Source: Planctomycetia bacterium (GTDB lineage: Bacteria > Planctomycetota > Planctomycetia > Pirellulales > JALHLM01). Taken from it: a DNA stretch of 52,302 bases. Every line of letters begins with the position of its first letter. The stretch's first letter is position 1. Where the stretch lies: contig JAWXBP010000016.1 in assembly GCA_034440135.1 (NCBI GenBank), forward strand, positions 1 to 52,302, read 5' to 3'. This document shows, piece after piece, positions 16,470 to 23,303 of this stretch. The notes below the pieces were generated by a model that worked only from the letters and a program-made list of their open reading frames with translations, was not told the origin of the DNA and ran no database searches. The position numbers and the translations under genes are program-made.

Positions 16470-16847
16470 ATGAAGTCGCGAGTGTTGTTTCCGATGGTGG
16501 CGATTGCCGCCTTGTTCTGTTTGGCCGACGCCCGTGATGCGAGCGCCTGCGGCCTGTTGAAGCGTCTTTGTGGCGGCTGTGACTGCTGCAATACGTGCTG
16601 TGATCCTTGCGCCGACGCGTGCGACGCTTGTGAACCGAGCTGCGAAGCCGAGACGAGCTGCTGTGATCCTTGCGGCGACGCTTGTGATTCCTGCTGCGAT
16701 CCGTGCTGTGATCCCTGCTGCCGTCCGCGCTTGCTGCACCGTCTGGGCGGCTGGCTCCGTTCGTGCTGCAAGCGGACCTGCTGTGATTCGTGCTGCGATC
16801 CGTGCGCGGACGCTTGCGGCTGCGAATCGTCTTGCGGCTGCAACTAA
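16470..16847 (+). CDS. Secreted Cys-rich repeat protein (CCDPC repeats)
   Basis: The function is unknown (125 aa). A signal peptide (MKSRVLFPMVAIAALFCLADARDASA) precedes a mature part of about 100 residues in which roughly every third residue is cysteine. The unit CCDPC recurs, first as CCDPCADACDACE, then as tandem CCDPCCDPCC, and near the end as CCDSCCDPCADACGCE. A basic, less Cys-rich linker (RPRLLHRLGGWLRS) divides the repeats. Such density suggests either a disulfide-crosslinked surface or wall protein or a metal-binding protein; planctomycete envelopes are known for Cys-rich proteins, but homology to those is not shown. A good ribosome-binding sequence (CAGGAGA) sits about 6 nt before ATG 16470, and an intrinsic terminator follows at 16921. 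Confidence 0.75.
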   Translation: MKSRVLFPMVAIAALFCLADARDASACGLLKRLCGGCDCCNTCCDPCADACDACEPSCEAETSCCDPCGDACDSCCDPCCDPCCRPRLLHRLGGWLRSCCKRTCCDSCCDPCADACGCESSCGCN

Positions 16848-16920
16848 GGTCGCGTCGGAGTCGGTGCGATTCGCCCTCGCTTCGCACCGCACGTCCGATC
16901 GCAACAACCTGAATCAACAC

Positions 16921-16959
16921 ACGGCCCTCCCGGGCATCCGGGTGGGCCGTTGTTGTTTT
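16921..16959 (+). terminator. Intrinsic terminator after the Cys-rich gene
   Basis: ACGGCCC (16921-16927) pairs with GGGCCGT (16944-16950), and CCCGG (16929-16933) pairs with CCGGG (16938-16942), with one T/T mismatch and a GCAT loop. TTGTTGTTTT follows. It lies 73 bp past the stop codon. Confidence 0.85.
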
Positions 16960-17004
16960 CCGGTAGTGAGGATTGCAGTTGCGGGACGCGTAGTACCGCC
17001 CGGC

Positions 17005-17120
17005 GGGGGAATGTCGAATGACGAAATCTGAATGTCGAATCAAGTCCGAATGTCGAATGTCAAAATGCCGTCACCCCTAGTTAACAGGCCGACCCTTCGT
17101 CATTCATTCGATATTCCCTC
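17005..17120. repeat. Repeat family J (AATGTCGAATGACGAAAT), copy 1
   Basis: Clustered short units GAATGTCGAATGACGAAA, CTGAATGTCGAATC and CCGAATGTCGAATGTC (17009-17062) face a short inverse part, CGTCATTCATTCGATATTCC, around 17098-17117. The same unit family forms the longer structure at 24793-24946. It occupies the gap between the terminator and the family A copy at 17166. Confidence 0.75.
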
Positions 17121-17165
17121 GCCAGCGTCCGTGCTGGCGCTATCGATGTGGGCTGCTTCTAATTC

Positions 17166-17265
17166 ACTAGCCCGACGCGCCAGCGAGGGGAAGATGAGGT
17201 TGTCTTGGAGTAAGTGTCGTGCTCCAATCCACGTCCGCTCCCCCTCGCTGGCGCGTCGGGCTAGT
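17166..17265. repeat. Inverted repeat family A, copy 3, with possible flanking duplication
   Basis: Arms of 25 bp at 17166-17190 (ACTAGCCCGACGCGCCAG..) and 17241-17265 are perfect. The spacer ends in ACGTCCGCTC as in copy 1. TAATTC occurs directly before the element (17160-17165) and again at 17267-17272, one base after the right arm, a possible 6-bp target duplication. This element, the family J repeat and the terminator together account for most of the 531-bp gene-free region 16848-17378. Confidence 0.92.
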
Positions 17266-17378
17266 GTAATTCCTGCTCGATTTTCCTCGAATTGCTTGAC
17301 ACGCCCCCCGGTGATCCGTCACGCTGATCCTTTGGGCGAGCAGACGGAACAGGCAATTCTTGGCGAGAGGAGCGTCTC

Positions 17379-19127
17379 ATGGCTTCCAGAGCCGTTGGCG
17401 TGCGTGCATATCTGCCGCGCGGCGTTTTGTCACTGATCACTGGGTGTGGCATTTTCTGCGTCGGCAATCCCGCTCGTGCGGAAGAGCCTGCGGCCGACCC
17501 GTTGTTTGCCGAGCAACTGGCCGCGGGGGAATTCGCACCGGCCCGCGTAGCGGCGGCACAAGCGGCGGACGCCAAACAACAAGACGCGCGCTTCGCAGAA
17601 CTGGCGATGGCCCAAGCCGCAGTCGGCGCCAAGCGCGCTTCGCTCGACAGCGCCGGCGCGATTGATGACGATCTGGCCCGCAGCGATACCATGGCGAATC
17701 TCGGCAATCAGACCGGCTTCCGTCAGGGGGGCGGCGTGCAGCCGGACTTTGATTCATTAATTGAACTGATTACATCCACAATCGCGCCCACGACTTGGAC
17801 CGAAGTCGGCGGTGCAGGAGCAGTCCAGGAATTCCAATCCGGCGTCCACATCGACGCCGCCGGAACGGTACATCGACAGCTGGCGAGCGCGGATTCGGAC
17901 TGGTTGAGAGATCTGCGTCAAAAGGCCAAGAATGAGACTGCGACGGCCGGTTCCGTGCGGGCGACTTCCGGACTGCGCAAGATTTCACTCACGCGATTGG
18001 AGCGTGAAGTCCAGGTGCGCCTGGCCGCAGGCGAGCCGATCGAGGAAGACCTGGCGTTTCTGGCCGGACTGCAGCGAGTGAAATATGTGCTCGTCTATCC
18101 GGAGACCGGCGACATCGTGCTGGCCGGACCGGCCGGCAATTGGCAGCGCGATGCCGAAGGGCGCGCGGTGAGCACGGAAACGGGGCGGCCCGTCGTGCAG
18201 CTCAACGATCTCGTGACGCTGCTCCGCGCCATGCGCGCGGCGCCGGACGCTGCCATGACCTGTTCCATTGACCCGCGCGCGGAGAACTTGGCCGCGGCGC
18301 AGGAGTATATCAACGCCACGAGCGCCAAGCCGCTCAAGGCCGGAGCGCGCAGCGCTTGGCTGGAAAGCATCCGCGATCGCGTCGGTCTCCAAGACGTGCG
18401 CTTTCGCGGCATCGACCCGCGCACCCGCGTGGCGCAGGTGTTGTTCGAGGCGGACTATCGTATGAAGCTGGTCGGCATCGGGCTGGAAGAATCGGTGCCA
18501 GGCGTGGTGAGTTACCTCGATTCGGTGAAGCTCGCGCCGGGCCAGACGGCGCCGCTGATGGACGTGTTGCGTTGGTGGTTCACCATGAACTACAGCGCTG
18601 TGGTGGCTGACCAGGAAGGGTTGGCCTATGAGCTACGCGGACAAGGCGTACAAGTTCAGAGCGAGAACGAATTCCTCGCCGCGAACGGTCAGCGCCAGCA
18701 CACAGGACAAGCGAATGATTTGAATCAGGCTTTCGCCAACAGTTTTACGCAGCACTTTGGCGAGCTGGCGGAGAAGTATCCCGTGTACGCCGAACTACAA
18801 AACGTCTTCGATCTCGCGCTTGTGGCCGCGCTGCTGGAAACGCAGCATGTGCCGGATCGCGTGGGCTGGCATCTGACTTGTTTCAACAACCCGCAGCAGT
18901 TTTCGATTCCGCTGGCGTCCGCACCGCAGGCCGTGGAGTCGGTGGTGAACCATCGCGTGATCAAAGGGAAACAAATCATCGCGGCTGTTTCCGGCGGCGT
19001 GCGGCTCGACCCGTACGCAGCGCTCCGCAACACGCCACCGCAAAAGGACACGACCGGAAAGCTCGGCAGCGAACGCGATCGCGTTCGGCGAGTATCAGAT
19101 CAACCCGACCGCTGGTGGTGGGATTGA
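17379..19127 (+). CDS. DUF1598 family secreted protein
   Basis: This is a planctomycete-specific protein of unknown function (582 aa). A signal peptide of about 34 residues (ending NPARA) is followed by an alanine-rich helical stretch. From about residue 195 the DUF1598 region is evident: LTRLEREVQVRLAAGEPIEEDLAFLAGLQRVKYVLVYPETGDIVLAGPA, VVQLNDLVTLL and TCSIDPRAENLAAAQEYI. VVNHRVIKGKQIIAAVSGGVRLDP is close to the end, and the protein finishes in RWWWD, as other members do, so the end is natural rather than frameshifted. It stands alone on the plus strand after the family A repeat. The precise start is uncertain; ATG at 17379 gives a good signal sequence. Confidence 0.85.
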   Translation: MASRAVGVRAYLPRGVLSLITGCGIFCVGNPARAEEPAADPLFAEQLAAGEFAPARVAAAQAADAKQQDARFAELAMAQAAVGAKRASLDSAGAIDDDLARSDTMANLGNQTGFRQGGGVQPDFDSLIELITSTIAPTTWTEVGGAGAVQEFQSGVHIDAAGTVHRQLASADSDWLRDLRQKAKNETATAGSVRATSGLRKISLTRLEREVQVRLAAGEPIEEDLAFLAGLQRVKYVLVYPETGDIVLAGPAGNWQRDAEGRAVSTETGRPVVQLNDLVTLLRAMRAAPDAAMTCSIDPRAENLAAAQEYINATSAKPLKAGARSAWLESIRDRVGLQDVRFRGIDPRTRVAQVLFEADYRMKLVGIGLEESVPGVVSYLDSVKLAPGQTAPLMDVLRWWFTMNYSAVVADQEGLAYELRGQGVQVQSENEFLAANGQRQHTGQANDLNQAFANSFTQHFGELAEKYPVYAELQNVFDLALVAALLETQHVPDRVGWHLTCFNNPQQFSIPLASAPQAVESVVNHRVIKGKQIIAAVSGGVRLDPYAALRNTPPQKDTTGKLGSERDRVRRVSDQPDRWWWD

Positions 19128-19151
19128 AGTGCTGCCGCCGCGTCCTCCGCT

Positions 19152-19283
19152 GTAGCCGAGGTCTGCGACCTCGGGGAGGGGGCATCGCTTGAGGGGAGCT
19201 GGTGGGAATACACAAGGCTCGCCGCGAGGAGGCCGATGCGCGCGATTGTGGACGGTGCGGCCGAGGTCAAATTCCTCGGCTAC
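19152..19283. repeat. Inverted repeat family H (GTAGCCGAGGTC)
   Basis: GTAGCCGAGGTCTGCGACCT (with CGG following) at 19152-19174 faces CCGAGGTCAAATTCCTCGGC (with TAC following) at 19261-19283. The outer parts are perfectly complementary; the central bases differ. The left arm alone is a hairpin (CCGAGGTC with GACCTCGG around TGC). A degenerate single half-site is at 38450-38469. Confidence 0.85.
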
Positions 19284-19304
19284 GGAGGAACGCTGGTGCA
19301 ACGC

Positions 19305-19436
19305 TTAGCGGCGCAGGCGAAAGGCAGACAAGAATACGAAGGCCACGAGGTACAGGCACGCGAACGCGCCGACCCATTCTTGCCAGTCCCACGCACGCGA
19401 AGCGTGCTCGATCATGAATATAGCGCGGTTCCACAT
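19305..19436 (-). CDS. Candidate 43-residue single-span membrane peptide
   Basis: ATG 19434-19436 opens a 43-codon frame ending TAA at 19305-19307. It starts MWNRAIFMIEHASRAWDWQE and continues with a 17-residue hydrophobic span (WVGAFACLYLVAFVFLSAF) and a basic tail RLRR, the topology of a small inner-membrane protein with the N-terminus outside or loosely bound. TAGGTGA lies about 5 nt upstream as a possible ribosome-binding sequence. It would follow the TPR gene (19589-20776) on the same strand after 152 bp. No family is recognised. The amphipathic N-terminus plus clean span plus basic stop make chance less likely, but expression is unproven. Confidence 0.5.
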   Translation of the reverse strand: MWNRAIFMIEHASRAWDWQEWVGAFACLYLVAFVFLSAFRLRR

Positions 19437-19588
19437 AGTTCACCTACCAGTGGAACCTTAGCTTTTTTTCGCCGACATGCCTTGCCGGCGCCGTACGGAC
19501 CAGCGATTCGATGCGTGAGATCGGCATCGTGGGACACAGAATTGCTACGACCCGCTTTTTCGACAAGCAGGCGTGCTGGCGGCGACCG

Positions 19589-20776
19589 CTATTCGTCGTA
19601 CCAGTACTCGGTCGATTCGTGCGAGGACAACTTATCAGCCGCGGCGGTGAGTTTCGGATCAAGACGAACGGCCGTTTGATAGCTGGAGCGAGCGCTGTCG
19701 CTGGCGCCCAGGCGGTCATAGGCCACGCCGCGACGGTAATAGAGCTGCGCGTCGTTCGGCAACTGGCGAATCGCGGCGTTGAAGCTGGCCAACGCCTCCG
19801 TCAGGGCAAAATGCTCGATCTGGGGTTCGGATGCCGCCAGGTTCAGGTACGCCATCCCACGGTTGCGAAACGCTTGAGCGTTGCCAGGGTTCGCTTTAAT
19901 CGCGCGATCGTACCAACGAATCGCGCGGTAGTAGTCGCCCTGGATGGCGTAGATGTATCCGCGCCAACGGTTGGCTTCGCCGCCCAGTCCCCCGCCAAAG
20001 ATCGCGGCCTGTTCGAAGTCGAGCTTAGCGACATCGTATTCGCCCAAATGGAATAACGCGATGCCGCGCTGCATGAGTGAATCGCCGATCGTGCCCGGTG
20101 CGGTGGCTGCATAGTCAATCGCCTTGCTATAGGCATCCGCCATCTGTTGCCAATGTTCCTGCTTCGCGTGAATCTGACCGGCCACCACGAACGCTTGCGC
20201 GTTGTTGGGCGTGGTCTTGAGGACTTCGTCGACGTCCGCCAGGGCTTTGTCGAAATCTTTCGTTTCGACGTAGGTCAAGGCGCGATTCAAGTAGCCGTTC
20301 GCCGCGACAGGGTCGATGGCGATCGCCTGGTCGACGGCGCGGATCGCTTCGACGAAATTGCCGGTCAGACGATAGACGAGGTTGCGGAACAAAAAGGCGT
20401 CAAAGTAGTCCGGCTGCAAGCTGATCGCCTCGTCCGTCGCTGCGAGAGCGCCGGCGAAGTCGCCTTGGTTGACCAAGATGTTAGCCCGTTGAAAGGCTTC
20501 CAAGGCATCATCGTTGATTTGCGGACCTTCGGCGGGCGCCGCGGCCTCGGCCGTAGCGTCGGCGGCATCTGTCGCGGCCGGCGTCTCAACTGTCGGCGAT
20601 GTCACCGGCGCGGCGGGAGTTTCCGTCGTCGGCGTTTCCGCGGCCGGTTGTTCCGCGGTCGGCGCTTGCTGGAACAAATAGTCCGGCGGTTGCGCAGCGG
20701 CGCCGCCGGCCAATACGGCGGACAGTCCAATACCTTGCAAGCCGCGAATCACTTGGACGGTGCGGGAAACGGTCAT
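19589..20776 (-). CDS. Secreted tetratricopeptide repeat protein
   Basis: This is a periplasmic or surface TPR protein (395 aa), probably a protein-interaction scaffold. A signal peptide (MTVSRTVQVIRGLQGIGLSAVLAGGAAA) leads into a low-complexity segment rich in Pro, Ala, Thr and Glu (about residues 40-95). At least seven TPR-like units follow from about 105: NILVNQGDFAGALAATDEAISL, VEAIRAVDQAIAIDP, NRALTYVETKDFDKALADVDEVL, QGDYYRAIRWYDRAIKANPGN and YYRRGVAYDRLGASDSARSSYQ are examples. The protein ends SSHESTEYWYDE. ATG at 20776 is selected for the signal peptide; an in-frame extension to 20926 has none. A small membrane peptide candidate lies downstream. Confidence 0.85.
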   Translation of the reverse strand: MTVSRTVQVIRGLQGIGLSAVLAGGAAAQPPDYLFQQAPTAEQPAAETPTTETPAAPVTSPTVETPAATDAADATAEAAAPAEGPQINDDALEAFQRANILVNQGDFAGALAATDEAISLQPDYFDAFLFRNLVYRLTGNFVEAIRAVDQAIAIDPVAANGYLNRALTYVETKDFDKALADVDEVLKTTPNNAQAFVVAGQIHAKQEHWQQMADAYSKAIDYAATAPGTIGDSLMQRGIALFHLGEYDVAKLDFEQAAIFGGGLGGEANRWRGYIYAIQGDYYRAIRWYDRAIKANPGNAQAFRNRGMAYLNLAASEPQIEHFALTEALASFNAAIRQLPNDAQLYYRRGVAYDRLGASDSARSSYQTAVRLDPKLTAAADKLSSHESTEYWYDE

Positions 20777-20980
20777 GGTACTTTCCGAAGAGTCCGCCGT
20801 GGGCAATCGATGAACGCACTTATCGAATGATATCGGCGACCGCCCGCCAGGGCGCGCGAGGCGCTCCAGAGAGTGCGCATTAAGCGGAAGGTAGCGACAG
20901 CAGCGCGCCGCAATACGATCGCGCAAATTCCGCCCACCGGCGAAACCGGTGCGACCGACATTTTGATCCGCGGCGCGATG

Positions 20981-21565
20981 CTAGCCGCTGCGATCCTTGC
21001 GAGGTTTTTTCTTGCGCCGCTTCGTGGCGCCGCTCCTGGCGGCTGCGGGGACCATCGGCGCACTGGGGTCCAACATTTCCGCCAGACCGGCGTCGACGAT
21101 CTCCTGGCCGATGACGTACCTGCCGGGTTGCATCCAGGCGATGACCGCATCGATGCTGGCGCCGAAGACCTGGGCCAGGAGAACGTCCATTTCGCGTTCC
21201 AAGTACGCAAAATGCCGTGCCCATTCCGCGGCCTCGGCCAGTCCGACGTGCTCCTCGCTCTGCCACTTCATGGGATGAAATAGCAACACGCTCAGCGGCG
21301 TGACCAACCGGCGCTCGCAGACGGCCCAGGGCCAGATCGCGGCCGAGGAGCATTCGCCCGTCACCACTCCCGTCGCACGGAGTCCGCGCAGACGGATCAG
21401 GTTCATCAATGCTAAGGCGACATAGGGGCTGCCGCCGGGGGAATCAAAATACAGGATGCATTCCCCGCCCGGCGGTACGTCCAGCAACCGATCGGTGAGC
21501 TCCGATTCGTGTTCGGTCAGGTCGCCGACGATCGCGATTTCGAGCGGCGGTTCGGGCGTGGGCAT
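20981..21565 (-). CDS. ClpP-like serine protease family protein
   Basis: This protein of 194 aa has a ClpP/crotonase-type fold. LYFDSPGGSPYVALALMNLIR matches the ClpP strand and helix INSPGG region, GECSSAAIWPWAV contains the candidate nucleophile serine (residue 73 or 74) in the place of GQAASMGA, and VLLFHPM gives the histidine (residue 97). The third catalytic residue would be in the IGQEIVDAGLAEML region. The basic C-terminal tail (KRRKKKPRKDRSG) is not typical of ClpP. It is not beside clpX or clpA, so it may be a stand-alone relative rather than the housekeeping peptidase. Strand opposite to the next gene; the 250 bp upstream contain a promoter-like TATAAT serving the other strand. Confidence 0.75.
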   Translation of the reverse strand: MPTPEPPLEIAIVGDLTEHESELTDRLLDVPPGGECILYFDSPGGSPYVALALMNLIRLRGLRATGVVTGECSSAAIWPWAVCERRLVTPLSVLLFHPMKWQSEEHVGLAEAAEWARHFAYLEREMDVLLAQVFGASIDAVIAWMQPGRYVIGQEIVDAGLAEMLDPSAPMVPAAARSGATKRRKKKPRKDRSG

Positions 21566-21750
21566 GCAATCAACTCATGGTTTGGAGCGCGACCTTGGGT
21601 TTTCGCTGCCGTGCAGCGGCAGTGAGAGGTTACGGGGCATGCTTCCATCGGTCAACGCTCCGCTTTCGCCAAGTTGCCAGGTTCGCCCGGACTGCGACTT
21701 TGGCGACGGCCGGTCCGATTGCTTGCTTCCCATCCCCACGAAAGGAATCG

Positions 21751-21756
21751 TATAAT
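21751..21756 (+). promoter_or_regulatory. Candidate -10 element TATAAT
   Basis: A perfect TATAAT, 60 bp before the start at 21816, stands out in this GC-rich sequence. TTGCTT (21723-21728) is the best -35-like hexamer, but its spacing of 22 bp is too long, so recognition by the main sigma factor is uncertain. Confidence 0.4.
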
Positions 21757-21797
21757 CGCAACGGGGCTACCGGTCAGGGAGATCGGACCAAGGAACA

Positions 21798-21806
21798 GGA
21801 GGAGGC
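21798..21806 (+). promoter_or_regulatory. Strong Shine-Dalgarno AGGAGGAGG that favours a TTG start
   Basis: AGGAGGAGG ends 9 nt before TTG at 21816, ideal spacing, whereas the first ATG (21843) is 36 nt away. It argues for initiation at TTG. Confidence 0.6.
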
Positions 21807-21815
21807 CGGCGGCTG

Positions 21816-22586
21816 TTGGGGTCGCGGGCTGCCAAGCTCAAGATGGGAATTCGCTTTCAATGCCCGGCCTGCGGGGCCAAGCTGAACGTTAAGACCGAGT
21901 TGGCGGGCAAACGTGGGGCTTGTCCGAAGTGCCAGGCGAAAATCCAGATTCCGGCCTCTGACGAAGCGGAGGCCGTGGCGGCCGCGGTCTCGCCAAGCGG
22001 TGCGGCGACCAACGGCGCTGCGTCGCCCGTTGCACCTGCGCCCGCGCCGGTCGCTTCCAACGGAATGTCCGCCGCCGCTGCGGCTGTTGAATCAAAGTGG
22101 TTCGTGCGACCGCCTTCCGGGGGCCAATACGGCCCGGCGGCGGAAAGCGTGCTGCGGCAATGGATCGCCGAAGGGCGAATCACGCCGGATACGTTGATCT
22201 GGCGCGAGGGTGACCCGGAATGGCAACCGGCTGCGGCGGCGTTTTCCGAACTGGGGAATCGGCCGGTCCCGGTGACTGCGCCGGTGAAGGCCGAGCGCCC
22301 AGCGCTGTCGTCGAAGACCATGGTGAGTTTCCCCACGGCGCCCATTCCGCAGGATGTGGATGAGTTGGACGCCGCGAGCGCCGCCACGGCGATGTTGCTG
22401 GCGAAACGCAAACGTGCTCGTTCGACCGGGCTGATCATCATGGGCGTGCTCGTGCTCTGTGTGTTGTTGCTGCTGCCCATTTTGATTTATGTGCTCACCA
22501 ACCCAGGCGGTACGCCGCCGGCTGGCGAATCGACTGGCCAATGGCCAAGCGTTCGCTCGGTTTTGTCTGAGGCGCAACTGAGTTGA
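21816..22586 (+). CDS. Zinc-ribbon and GYF_2-like membrane protein
   Basis: This is a 256-aa membrane protein of unknown role. Residues 13-45 form a zinc ribbon, FQCPACGAKLNV with CPKCQAKIQ, of the type common in planctomycete proteins. An Ala/Pro-rich linker follows. Residues about 92-140 (WFVRPPSGGQYGPAAESVLRQWIAEGRITPDTLIWREGDPEW) are a GYF_2-type domain, likely binding proline-rich segments. One transmembrane helix lies near residues 210-230 (LIIMGVLVLCVLLLLPILIYVL), leaving the ribbon and GYF domain in the cytoplasm. The start is either TTG 21816, backed by a well-spaced AGGAGGAGG, or ATG 21843 (MGIRFQCPACG), where many relatives begin. The downstream secreted protein starts 48 bp past its stop. 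Confidence 0.78.
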   Translation: MGSRAAKLKMGIRFQCPACGAKLNVKTELAGKRGACPKCQAKIQIPASDEAEAVAAAVSPSGAATNGAASPVAPAPAPVASNGMSAAAAAVESKWFVRPPSGGQYGPAAESVLRQWIAEGRITPDTLIWREGDPEWQPAAAAFSELGNRPVPVTAPVKAERPALSSKTMVSFPTAPIPQDVDELDAASAATAMLLAKRKRARSTGLIIMGVLVLCVLLLLPILIYVLTNPGGTPPAGESTGQWPSVRSVLSEAQLS

Positions 22587-22634
22587 GCGCCCGGTTCACT
22601 TGCTGCTTTGCTTCTCCTCAAAAGGACGACCCTG

Positions 22635-23201
22635 ATGAACTCTTGGATTCCAGCTTTGGTGCGCGCGACGGCCTGCGCACTGGTGTTGTCTACCGCGCCG
22701 GTGCTGGCGGAAGAAGCGGAAGCAAATCGCGCCATTGAATTGGCCGAAGGGAAATTCACACTGACCGCGCCGGAGGACTGGAAGCGCGAAGAGCCGCGCT
22801 CGCGGATCATCGAGCACGAGTTCAGTGTGCCGGTAGCTGAAGGAGACGAGCAACCTGGTCGCATGACGATCATGGCGGCGGGCGGTTCGATCGACGCCAA
22901 CATCGAGCGCTGGTACGCCCAGTTCAAGCAACCGGCTGGCGGCGCGGTCGAGGCGGCCAAGCCGGAGAAGCTCAAGGTCGGCGATGTGGAAGTGCATCTG
23001 GTGGATATCGCCGGCACGTTCATGGACCGCCCGAACCCGATGGCGGCCGGCGTCGAGCGGGAAAACTACCGGATGGTGGCGGCGATCCTCGTCGGCGACA
23101 AGATCGGCCAGTACTTCGTCAAGTTCTACGGACCCGCGAAAACCGTGGAAGAACAACACCAAGCTTTTGTGGAAATGATCGAAGGACTGCAAGCGAAGTA
23201 G
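22635..23201 (+). CDS. Secreted protein of unknown function
   Basis: No family is recognised with confidence (188 aa). It has a signal peptide (MNSWIPALVRATACALVLSTAPVLA) and a mature part reading like a single alpha/beta domain: GKFTLTAPEDWKREEPRSRI, MTIMAAGGSIDANIERWYAQF, VHLVDIAGTF and YRMVAAILVGDKIGQYFVKFYGPAKTV. The PEDW and FYGP motifs and the closing helix recall small planctomycete proteins related to PsbP- or DUF-type lipocalin-like folds, but this is only a resemblance. ATG 22635 is preferred, with AAAGGA about 8 nt upstream. It is co-directional with 21816-22586 and the NTPase that follows. Confidence 0.6.
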   Translation: MNSWIPALVRATACALVLSTAPVLAEEAEANRAIELAEGKFTLTAPEDWKREEPRSRIIEHEFSVPVAEGDEQPGRMTIMAAGGSIDANIERWYAQFKQPAGGAVEAAKPEKLKVGDVEVHLVDIAGTFMDRPNPMAAGVERENYRMVAAILVGDKIGQYFVKFYGPAKTVEEQHQAFVEMIEGLQAK

Positions 23202-23303
23202 CCCCGGGAGCGGATGCGACCGGGCGTTCCCCAAGCTATGCTTGCGGTGCCTCGGGCTCGCCCAGATTTTCGCCCTCCCGCCGCACGATCCGCGTCGCTT
23301 GTT

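Noticed and set aside
17005-17120. CRISPR-like array in the AATGTCGAATG repeats
   Set aside because: Unit spacing is irregular, there are no unique spacers of equal length, and no cas gene is near.
18900-19127. Frameshift at the end of the DUF1598 protein
   Set aside because: The Arg-rich end looked odd, but the protein finishes in RWWWD, as is usual for such proteins, so the end is accepted.
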